A DNA stretch of 9,200 nucleotides. Origin: Actinomycetes bacterium. GTDB taxonomy: Bacteria; Actinomycetota; Thermoleophilia; RBG-16-64-13. The position numbers were made by a program, and so were the translations under genes. This document shows, piece by piece, positions 1 through 5,684 of the stretch (position 1 is its first letter; each line of letters starts with the position of its first letter). The notes under the pieces are model-generated. The model was not told where the DNA came from. It ran no database searches and was given only the letters and a program-made list of their open reading frames with translations. Location of the stretch: contig JAKAHF010000043.1 of the NCBI GenBank assembly GCA_021815245.1, forward strand, positions 1-9,200, read 5' to 3'.

Positions 1-810
1 GAGCCCTGGTCGTATCTGAAGTTCCCCTATCTCAAGAAGCGGGGCTGGAGGGGCTTTGTGGAGGGCATCGACTCCAGCGTCTACTGCGCCACTCCTCTCG
101 CCCGGCTCAATGTGGCCGATCGCATGGCCACCCCGAAGGCCCAGGAGGCTTTCGACGAGATGTTCGCGACGCTCGGTTCGCATCCGTGCCGTGCATTGCT
201 GGCACAGCATTGGGCGCGGCTGGTCGAGATGGTGCAGAACGCCGAGACGCTCCAGATGTACTGCGCCGATCCCGAGATAACCGGAGAGCAGGTACGGGTC
301 ATCCCGCAGACCATCACCGGTCAGGGAGTCGGCATAGTCGAGGCCATGCGGGGCACCCTCACCCACCACTACACGTGCGACGAGCGGGGCATATGCAAGA
401 GCGCGAACCTGATCGTCGGGACGACCAACAACAACGCTCCGATTCAGATGGTCACCAAGAAGGTGGCCCAAACCCTCATCAAGCCCGGTGTCGAACCCGA
501 CCAAGGCCTGCTCAACATGGTTGAAATGGCCTTTCGCGCCTTCGACCCGTGCTACAGCTGCGCAACCCACAGCCTGGGTCAGATGCCGCTCGAAGCCGCC
601 CTGTATCGCGGTGGAGAGCTGGTCAAGAGCATCAATAGGCTGCCGAAGAAGGACGTTTCGCCGTCAGACTGCGCTGAGCATGCGAAAGGCAAGGACGCAA
701 AGAGCGGCAATAGCAGCGCTATTGCCGTGACTGAGGACGCCGCATCTCGCCGCTCGGCGCGATCTGAGGGCCGGGACTTCGTTCTTCGGCAGCCTCGTAG
801 ACGGGGGTAG
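1..810 (+). CDS. mvhA: [NiFe] hydrogenase large subunit, group 3c (MvhA)-like, 5' partial
   Basis: This is the C-terminal 269 residues of the catalytic large subunit of a cytoplasmic [NiFe] hydrogenase, the subunit that holds the Ni-Fe site. The frame is open from base 1, so the N-terminal RxCGxC nickel motif lies upstream of the window; the GTG at 58 is internal. Visible family features are an EPWSYLKFPYLKK stretch at the left edge, a PLARLN segment near 100, a GVGIVEAMRGTLTHHY stretch near 330-375, and a C-terminal DPCYSCATH (544-570) with two nickel-binding cysteines (codons 550 and 559). As I recall the families, the CATH ending and these blocks resemble MvhA of Mvh-Hdr complexes, where H2 electrons pass to heterodisulfide reductase-like HdrABC and ferredoxin. 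The subgroup is inference, because HdrA and MvhD/G are not in the window. After the last motif His the ORF runs 79 more residues, much longer than the usual cleaved peptide. The gene stops 2 bases before the next start. Confidence 0.9.
   Translation, partial: EPWSYLKFPYLKKRGWRGFVEGIDSSVYCATPLARLNVADRMATPKAQEAFDEMFATLGSHPCRALLAQHWARLVEMVQNAETLQMYCADPEITGEQVRVIPQTITGQGVGIVEAMRGTLTHHYTCDERGICKSANLIVGTTNNNAPIQMVTKKVAQTLIKPGVEPDQGLLNMVEMAFRAFDPCYSCATHSLGQMPLEAALYRGGELVKSINRLPKKDVSPSDCAEHAKGKDAKSGNSSAIAVTEDAASRRSARSEGRDFVLRQPRRRG
705..727. repeat. Perfect 10-bp inverted repeat in the large-subunit tail
   Basis: CGGCAATAGC (705-714) and its exact complement GCTATTGCCG (718-727) flank the 3-base spacer AGC. 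The element lies inside the reading frame, in the poorly conserved tail of the large subunit, about 85 bases before the next gene. No T-run follows it, so it does not look like a classical intrinsic terminator. It could be an mRNA hairpin that sets the ratio of the two genes, or a dimeric protein-binding site. Confidence 0.75.
744..763. repeat. Second, imperfect inverted repeat in the same tail
   Basis: The arms 744-752 and 755-763 pair over 9 positions with one mismatch (T747 against C760), so as RNA it would fold into a GC-rich hairpin with a small loop. It comes 16 bases after the perfect repeat at 705-727. Two hairpins in a row inside a variable C-terminal tail look more like an intercistronic spacer than conserved coding sequence. 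Confidence 0.45.
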
Positions 811-812
811 AG

Positions 813-1538
813 ATGATCGAGATCGACGAACTGAAGTGTTGCCGGGTGTTCGCTGATCTTAACGAGAGAGAGGCGGCTGAGGTAGCCAAACTCGCGACGG
901 TCGAGAAACGGGGAGCAGGCTCGCGGATCATCGGCGAAGGGATGAACGCCGCCGCTCTGTACCTGCTGAAGCAGGGCAAGGTCGCGGTGCGCATGACCAG
1001 CCGCGACGGCCACGAAGTGGTGATAGACGAGCTCGGTGCCGGCGACCTGTTCGGATGGTCGGCCGTGCTCGAGAACCAAGCGTTCAAGGCGAATGTATGG
1101 GCCGTTGAGGACTGCACCATCCTCATGCTTGACGGCGAGAAACTGCACCAACTGCTGGAGTCGAACAATCACATCGGCTATCGGGTCGTGCGTGTGATCG
1201 CCGGCGTCGTGGCCGACCGCTTGGAGAAGCTGCGTTCGCGCCTGGTCGACCAGCCGTTCTCTCCCGAATGGCTGACTCCCGCGCGGGTGGTGTCGATCCC
1301 CGCCACGGGTGAAAAGAGCGACATGCATACCATGTCATGCCCGGAGTGCAGCACGCGCAACCGTCCGTTCGCGGTGGTGAACGAGACCGAGCAGTATCGC
1401 TGTAGGAACTGCGGCATGGTCTACTACGCTCCCGTGGGATGCGAGACGGGGCCGGTCACTCCGAGCGCGGGCACGCGGAGCGGCGCCGAGTCGCGCCTGG
1501 GCGACAACTGGTCGGCCTCTAATCCTCGCGGGAGTTGA
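813..1538 (+). CDS. cNMP-binding-fold protein with C-terminal zinc ribbon, no helix-turn-helix seen
   Basis: The protein has 241 residues. Residues about 7-120 read as a Crp/Fnr-type cyclic-nucleotide-binding beta-barrel: an LKCCRVFADLNEREAAEVA start, GEGMNAAALYLLKQGKVAV in the middle, and GAGDLFGWSAV followed by AVEDCTILML. The usual phosphate-binding cassette (GE...R-[ST]-A) is not recognisable, because GW stands where GE is expected, so canonical cAMP binding is doubtful. A helix follows (about 120-145), but I see no winged helix. Instead there is a CPEC (176-179) and CRNC (197-200) pair, a rubredoxin-like zinc ribbon. The last 35 residues are low-complexity. The start is supported by GGGGG at 803-807, 5 bases upstream. 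The gene sits 2 bases after the large subunit, so the two are probably co-transcribed and coupled. Its tail overlaps the antisense protease gene. It may be a ligand or redox sensor, or an accessory protein for the hydrogenase; its function is unknown. Confidence 0.85.
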   Translation: MIEIDELKCCRVFADLNEREAAEVAKLATVEKRGAGSRIIGEGMNAAALYLLKQGKVAVRMTSRDGHEVVIDELGAGDLFGWSAVLENQAFKANVWAVEDCTILMLDGEKLHQLLESNNHIGYRVVRVIAGVVADRLEKLRSRLVDQPFSPEWLTPARVVSIPATGEKSDMHTMSCPECSTRNRPFAVVNETEQYRCRNCGMVYYAPVGCETGPVTPSAGTRSGAESRLGDNWSASNPRGS

Positions 1539-2046
1539 AAGACAGCAGCAGACGCAGAGCCTCTTGAAGGATCTGAGAAGCGATCGCCCCGTAGGCGGAC
1601 TCGAGAAGCGGCGTCATGGTCTCGGAGAAGGTGGTGTTGTCGGCTATCTCCACAGCGAATATGTGCACATGCTCAGGCGCCGGGACGTGGGCTTGGAGTT
1701 GCCTGCCGAGCTCGAGGGCCGTGGTGAAGTTGGCGTCGTGAACGCAGCCGAGATTCATCGTCTCTCGGTAGGTCACACCGGTCATCGCGTACCACCGACC
1801 GGGCGTACCACCGGGCGTGCGGATAGAGTCGAAAACGACCAATCTGTCGTATCCGGTGACGAGGTCGAGCAGGTTGAGGCCACCCACCGAACAGTCGTCG
1901 ATGATCACCACGTCGGCGACTCCAGACTGAGCGCCCGGACCCCCGTTCGTCTGGTCGACGATACGGCGGAAGTCGCGGGCCAAGCGGATGCCGACCGCGT
2001 CGTCGCGCAGAATCGGATTGCCCATACCCAGAACCAGCGTCTTCAT
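1519..2046 (-). CDS. Hydrogenase maturation protease (HyaD/HybD/HycI family)
   Basis: This 175-residue cytoplasmic endopeptidase belongs to the family that removes the C-terminal peptide of a [NiFe] large subunit after nickel insertion, closing the active site. The N-terminus carries the family signature GMGNPILRDDAVG (7-19). By comparison with HybD (E16, D62, H93 bind nickel), the likely metal ligands are D16, D73 in VVFDSI, and H103 in VHDANFTTALELG. Its length matches the family. The obvious substrate is the large subunit at 1-810, which ends in the DPC-x2-C-x2-H cleavage motif. The gene is inverted relative to its substrate gene and to the hyp operon. Its 3' end overlaps the cNMP-fold gene by 20 bases, and its start is only 37 bases from hypA, pointing away. 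The Shine-Dalgarno before the ATG is weak. The family assignment is firm; the exact subgroup is not. Confidence 0.93.
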   Translation of the reverse strand: MKTLVLGMGNPILRDDAVGIRLARDFRRIVDQTNGGPGAQSGVADVVIIDDCSVGGLNLLDLVTGYDRLVVFDSIRTPGGTPGRWYAMTGVTYRETMNLGCVHDANFTTALELGRQLQAHVPAPEHVHIFAVEIADNTTFSETMTPLLESAYGAIASQILQEALRLLLSFNSRED

Positions 2047-2083
2047 AGCGTGACCATCTTGACATGGAGGGAGTGACTAGGCC
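2047..2083. promoter_or_regulatory. Short divergent intergenic region, protease / hypA
   Basis: Only 37 bases separate the protease start (reading left) from the hypA start (reading right). A GGAGGGAG at 2066-2073 ends 10 bases before the hypA ATG and serves as its ribosome binding site. A TTGACA hexamer occurs at 2059-2064, but a matching -10 would fall inside hypA, so I do not call a promoter. Promoters for the two genes must overlap the coding sequence of the other, or hypA is read from further upstream through the antisense of the protease. Confidence 0.5.
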
Positions 2084-2425
2084 ATGCACGAGCTCAAGAT
2101 CGCGGAATCCCTCGTCGAACAAGTCGAAGCCGTCAGACAGGCCAACGGAGGCGGCAGGGTCGTCTCGGTCGACGTGCGCGTCGGCACGTGGCGTCAGATC
2201 GTTCCCGAGATTCTCACCGACTACTTCGGACATCTTGCGCAGAACACGCCTCTCCAGGGGGCCCGCGTCGAGATCGACCAGGTGGAGGCGACCGGTCACT
2301 GCACCGATTGCGACGAGGTCTTCGCTCTGTCGGACATATTCCTCGTGTGTCCCCGATGCGGCTCGGCTGTATGCAGTCTGCTCACGGGTGGCGAGCTGGA
2401 TCTCGTGGGAGTGGAGCTGGAGTGA
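2084..2425 (+). CDS. hypA: Hydrogenase nickel incorporation protein HypA
   Basis: HypA is a small zinc metallochaperone that binds Ni(II) and, with HypB, delivers it to the hydrogenase large-subunit precursor. The 113-residue length is typical. The N-terminus is MHE, giving the nickel-binding His2. A zinc site follows at C73-x2-C76 and C89-x2-C92. The central VGTWRQIVPEIL matches the GxxRQVVPE block seen in many HypA proteins. The ATG is fixed by the required MHE start and by GGAGGGAG at 2066-2073. It is the first gene of the hypABFCDE operon; hypB follows after 34 bases. Confidence 0.97.
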   Translation: MHELKIAESLVEQVEAVRQANGGGRVVSVDVRVGTWRQIVPEILTDYFGHLAQNTPLQGARVEIDQVEATGHCTDCDEVFALSDIFLVCPRCGSAVCSLLTGGELDLVGVELE

Positions 2426-2459
2426 CCTGGACCGTCATCGTCGAGAACAAGGAGCGCGT

Positions 2460-3149
2460 ATGGAAGTGCGGGTGCTGAGGCAGATTCTGCAGAAGAACGA
2501 TCAAGCCGCGGCCGAGAATCGCAACGCCCTTGCCGCGACCCGCGCCAGCGCGTTCAACCTCATCGGCGGGCCGGGAACGGGCAAGACTTCGCTGCTCGAG
2601 CGCGTCATTCCTCAGTTGGCCGGGCGGTGGCGGTTGGGCGTGCTCGAGGGAGACATCGCCACGAGCCGGGACGCCGAGCGCGTGGCCGCGCTCGGCGTCC
2701 CCGTCGTGCAACTCCTCACGGGTGGCGGCTGCCATCTCGAGGCCGACTTCGTGAGCCGGGGTCTTGACGAGTTGGGACTGACCGCCATCGACATGGTGCT
2801 CATCGAGAACGTGGGCAATATCGCCTGTCCGGCGGAGTTCGACCTGGGCGAGACGGCAAAGGTCGGAGTGATCTCGGTCGCCGAGGGCCACGACAAGCCC
2901 GCCAAGTATCCGCTCCTGTTCCACGAATTGTCGGCCCTGGTTCTGGGCAAGATGGATCTGCTGCCCTACGTCGATTTTGACATGGCCGCGTTCGAGCACG
3001 ACTTCCGAGGGCTCAACCGCGAGGCGCCCCTCTTCACGCTCTCCTGCCGCACCGGGGAGGGAGTCTCGCGCTTCGTCGACTGGCTGGAGCAAACGCACCT
3101 GGCTGGGCTCGGCGTGGGGTCCGCGGCCGGCGCGAGGAACGGCCCGTGA
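2460..3149 (+). CDS. hypB: Hydrogenase nickel-insertion GTPase HypB
   Basis: HypB is a SIMIBI-class GTPase whose GTP hydrolysis drives nickel transfer together with HypA. The protein has 229 residues. It shows Walker A GGPGTGKTS (36-44), EGDIATSRDAER (63-74), the metal-binding GGGCHLEA (C91, H92), and ENVGNIACPAEFDLGE (116-131, C123). The guanine-specificity motif reads GKMD (163-166) rather than NKxD, while the following LLPYVDFD is standard. There is no His-rich N-terminal stretch and no E. coli-type N-terminal CxxCxC motif, so it probably lacks the nickel-storage part. The frame is open upstream of this ATG, but AAGGAG (2449-2454) five bases before it and the HypB N-terminal pattern set the start. 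The stop TGA overlaps a GTG (GTGA, 3146-3149) that opens a mini-ORF leading to hypF. Confidence 0.96.
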   Translation: MEVRVLRQILQKNDQAAAENRNALAATRASAFNLIGGPGTGKTSLLERVIPQLAGRWRLGVLEGDIATSRDAERVAALGVPVVQLLTGGGCHLEADFVSRGLDELGLTAIDMVLIENVGNIACPAEFDLGETAKVGVISVAEGHDKPAKYPLLFHELSALVLGKMDLLPYVDFDMAAFEHDFRGLNREAPLFTLSCRTGEGVSRFVDWLEQTHLAGLGVGSAAGARNGP

Positions 3150-3219
3150 CGGCCCGGGTGCGGGCTCACCCGTGGGCCCGGGTGGCGGTCCACCCGTGAC
3201 GGCCCGGGTGCGGGCTCAC
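3143..3219 (+). repeat. Three-unit tandem repeat at the hypB-hypF junction
   Basis: A 27-base segment at 3143-3169 recurs exactly at 3193-3219, offset by 50 bases. A diverged 24-base unit (3169-3192) lies between them, sharing CCCGTG and GGCCCGGGTG. The array is therefore about 26+24+26 bases. Each unit starts with CCCGTG, the context of the hypF start codon, and units 1 and 3 encode the same first residues as HypF in two different frames. It looks like local slippage or duplication of the hypF 5' end, since no mobile-element features are present. Confidence 0.9.
3146..3199 (+). CDS. 17-codon mini-ORF between hypB and hypF
   Basis: A GTG overlapping the hypB stop (GTGA) opens a frame encoding MTARVRAHPWARVAVHP. 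Its TGA stop (3197-3199) in turn overlaps the GTG start of hypF (3196-3198). The first eight residues equal the HypF N-terminus, so this is probably the ancestral hypF start, cut off from the body of the gene by the 50-base duplication, which is not a multiple of three. It would let ribosomes pass from hypB to hypF by two successive stop/start overlaps. Whether a peptide is made, or has any role, cannot be told from sequence. Confidence 0.4.
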   Translation: MTARVRAHPWARVAVHP

Positions 3220-5460
3220 ATCGAGGGTCAGGTGCAGGGCGTCGGTTTTCGACCGGCCGTCTACCGGCAGGCTGTGGCCAGAGGGTTGACCGGGTTCGTG
3301 CGCAACGATCCCCAGGGGGTGACGGTGGAGGTCGAGGGCGACGAAGCCGATATCGACGACTTCTTCGCCCGGCTGACGCTCGACACGCCGGAGCAGTCAC
3401 GCATCGCGAGAGTGGTGCGCAGGAAGCTGCCGCCGAAGGGATACGCGCGGTTCGAGGTCGGCGCCTCAGAGGGCCTCGGCCAGGTCAAGGTGCATCTGCC
3501 TCCGGATCTCGCGGTGTGCGGCAGGTGTCTCGCCGAACTCGACGATCCCACCGATCGCCGCTACCGCTACCCGTTCACCAACTGCGTTGACTGTGGCCCC
3601 CGTTTCACCATCGTCGACCGGCTGCCGTACGACCGGCCGGCGACGTCGATGCGCCGATTCGCGCTCTGCCCCGAATGCGAGGCCGAATACCACGACCCTG
3701 AGGACCGCCGTTTTCACGCTGAGCCGAACGCATGCGCACACTGCGGGCCGCACCTGTTCCTCCTACCGCGTGACGGCGCGCGCACCGTCGAAGGCGAGAC
3801 TGCGCTGCGACACGCGCAGGGGATCATACGGGGCGGCGGTATCGTCGCGGTCAAAGGCCTCGGCGGCTATCATTTGGCCTGCGACGCGCTCGCGCCCGCG
3901 GCCGTCGCACGTCTCCGTCAGAGGAAGCACCGTCCGGCGAAGTCCCTGGCGGTCATGTTCCGCGACATGGCGACCCTCAAGGCGCATCTGACACCTGCAC
4001 CCGCTGAAGAACGTGAACTTCTCTCTTCGGCCCGACCCATCGTGGTGTTGCGGGGCCGGCTGAGCGGAGAGGTGTCTCCCGACACCGAGACCACCGGGGT
4101 CTTCCTCCCCTACGCCCCTCTTCATGCCCTGCTACTGCAGCCTTTCGAGGCCCTGGTTCTCACGAGCGGCAACCGGCGCGACGAGCCCCTGGCATGCGAC
4201 GAAGTGGAGGCCCTTCGGCTTCTCGACGGCATCGCCGACGCAGTGCTGGCCCACGACAGGGCCATCGTGCACCGCTGCGACGACTCGGTCGTCCAGGTGG
4301 TCGACGGGCAGAGGTGCGTGTTTCGCCGAGCCCGGGGCTACGTGCCTACACCTCTTCGGATAGCCGCGGATTCGCCGGCCATCCTGGCCACCGGCGCCGA
4401 CATGAAATCGACCTTCTGCCTCGTCAACCGCGGTCAGGCATTCGTCTCGCAACACATCGGCGAACTGAGCGACCACTCCACCTACCGGCACTACCGTGAG
4501 GAGATCGAGCGATGGCAGTCGCTGCTCCGCATCGCCCCCTCGTTGGTCGCTCACGATCTGCACCCCCGGTATCTCTCCACCCGGTACGCCACCGAACGGC
4601 AAGGCGCCACTCTGGTCGGCGTGCAACACCATCATGCCCACGTGGCCGCCGTCATGGCCGAGTGCGGCCTGTCGGAGCCGGTCATCGGGGTGGCCCTCGA
4701 CGGCACCGGCTACGGCACAGACGGCACGGTGTGGGGCGGTGAGATCCTGCTGGCCGACCGAGCCTGCTTCGAACGGATGGCCCACTTCAAGACCTACCGC
4801 ATGCCCGGGGGTGAAAAGGCCATCGAAGAACCCTGGCGCATGGCTCTGAGCATCGCGCGGGCTGAGGGACTCGCTTGGAGCCCCGACATTCCGGCGGTGG
4901 AACGCTCCAAGATCGCCGGCCTCGAGCGGATGCTCGAGTCGGACGTGGCGTGTCCTGTCACATCGAGCGCCGGGCGCATGTTCGATGCCGTCGCCGCCCT
5001 CCTCGATCTCTGCTCTGTGGCGGGATACGAGGCGCAGGGGGCTATCCGTCTGGAGGCGGCCGCCGACGTCGCCACGACCGGCGAATATCCCTTCGTGCTG
5101 GAGCTCGAGCCGGCGCCGTGGGTGCTCGACTTCGGTCCGGCGCTGGCTCGTCTGCTCGCCGACAAGTCGCGCGGAGTGCCGGTCGGCGTCATGGCCGGCC
5201 GCTTTCACAACACCGTCGTGCACGCCGTGGTGGAGGCGTGTATCGAGATCAGCCGGCCTCGCGGCGTCGGAGACGTCGCCCTGTGCGGGGGCGTCTTCCT
5301 CAACAGGCTGGTGCTCTCTGGGATCGCCCTCCGGCTTCGCGATGCCGGGCTCAGGGTGCACGTGAACACGGCGGTGCCGGCCAACGACGGGGGCGTCTCG
5401 CTCGGCCAGGCCGCCGTGGCTCTGGCCCGGGCCGAACGGGGGTTGCTGCCATGTGTCTAG
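3196..5460 (+). CDS. hypF: Carbamoyltransferase HypF
   Basis: HypF converts carbamoyl phosphate to a carbamoyl-adenylate and transfers the carbamoyl group to the C-terminal cysteine of HypE, the first step in making the cyanide ligands of the Ni-Fe site. Its 754 residues are the family's usual size. The domains in order are: acylphosphatase-like (1-90, QGVGFRP at 14-20); a double zinc finger with the exact HypF spacing C108-x2-C111-x18-C130-x2-C133-x24-C158-x2-C161-x18-C180-x2-C183; a YrdC-like domain (about 200-385, KGLGGYHLACDA and LTSGNRRDEP); and a Kae1-like domain with HHHAH (478-482) and ALDGTGYG (D502). All key motifs are intact. GTG 3196 puts the acylphosphatase fold right at the N-terminus. 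An in-frame GTG at 3172 would add eight Gly/Pro-rich residues and is less likely. The 3' end overlaps hypC by 10 bases. Confidence 0.96.
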   Translation: MTARVRAHIEGQVQGVGFRPAVYRQAVARGLTGFVRNDPQGVTVEVEGDEADIDDFFARLTLDTPEQSRIARVVRRKLPPKGYARFEVGASEGLGQVKVHLPPDLAVCGRCLAELDDPTDRRYRYPFTNCVDCGPRFTIVDRLPYDRPATSMRRFALCPECEAEYHDPEDRRFHAEPNACAHCGPHLFLLPRDGARTVEGETALRHAQGIIRGGGIVAVKGLGGYHLACDALAPAAVARLRQRKHRPAKSLAVMFRDMATLKAHLTPAPAEERELLSSARPIVVLRGRLSGEVSPDTETTGVFLPYAPLHALLLQPFEALVLTSGNRRDEPLACDEVEALRLLDGIADAVLAHDRAIVHRCDDSVVQVVDGQRCVFRRARGYVPTPLRIAADSPAILATGADMKSTFCLVNRGQAFVSQHIGELSDHSTYRHYREEIERWQSLLRIAPSLVAHDLHPRYLSTRYATERQGATLVGVQHHHAHVAAVMAECGLSEPVIGVALDGTGYGTDGTVWGGEILLADRACFERMAHFKTYRMPGGEKAIEEPWRMALSIARAEGLAWSPDIPAVERSKIAGLERMLESDVACPVTSSAGRMFDAVAALLDLCSVAGYEAQGAIRLEAAADVATTGEYPFVLELEPAPWVLDFGPALARLLADKSRGVPVGVMAGRFHNTVVHAVVEACIEISRPRGVGDVALCGGVFLNRLVLSGIALRLRDAGLRVHVNTAVPANDGGVSLGQAAVALARAERGLLPCV

Positions 5461-5684
5461 CGGTGCCGGCAGAGGTCGTCTCTATCGCTGGAACCGGAGC
5501 GACGATATCCGTCGGTGGAGCGCTCCGCGATGTCGACATCACCCTGGTCGACGAGGTGTCGGTGGGTGACTACCTGCTCGTGCACGCGGGCGTCGCCCTT
5601 CACCGCTGGACCCCGGCCGACTATCGCGAGTGGCAGGAGATCACGGGCCAGGGATCGGGGCGCGCCGAGGTCGGTGGCGGATGA
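5451..5684 (+). CDS. hypC: Hydrogenase assembly chaperone HypC
   Basis: HypC is a small chaperone that, with HypD, holds the iron atom while CN and CO are attached, and then carries it to the large-subunit precursor. The protein has 77 residues. The essential N-terminal Cys2 is present in MCLAVPAEVVSI, as is the GDYLLVHAGVAL block containing the conserved His45. The required M-C start fixes the ATG, and GGGGG at 5438-5442 is a plausible ribosome binding site. The gene overlaps the end of hypF by 10 bases and the start of hypD by 4 (ATGA), so its translation is probably coupled to both. The last 15 residues are Gly-rich and variable. Confidence 0.96.
   Translation: MCLAVPAEVVSIAGTGATISVGGALRDVDITLVDEVSVGDYLLVHAGVALHRWTPADYREWQEITGQGSGRAEVGGG

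Noticed and set aside
58..60. GTG as the start of the [NiFe] large subunit
   Set aside because: The in-frame residues before it (EPWSYLKFPYLKKRGW) belong to the large-subunit family, so the gene enters from outside the window.
579..1328. 249-codon - strand open frame opposite the large-subunit tail and cNMP-fold gene
   Set aside because: The + strand frames carry recognisable domains and a good ribosome binding site; the - strand product resembles nothing known to me.
2059..2064. TTGACA, a perfect -35 consensus just before hypA
   Set aside because: The -10 would fall at about 2082-2087, over the hypA start codon, and the bases there do not resemble TATAAT.
3143..3219. CRISPR-like or mobile-element reading of the repeat at the hypB-hypF junction
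   Set aside because: Units are directly abutting with no spacers, and there are only three; it is a local tandem duplication of the gene start.
4132..5361. 409-codon - strand open frame inside hypF
   Set aside because: hypF carries every family motif across this stretch; the antisense frame has none and is His/Gly/Asp-rich shadow sequence.
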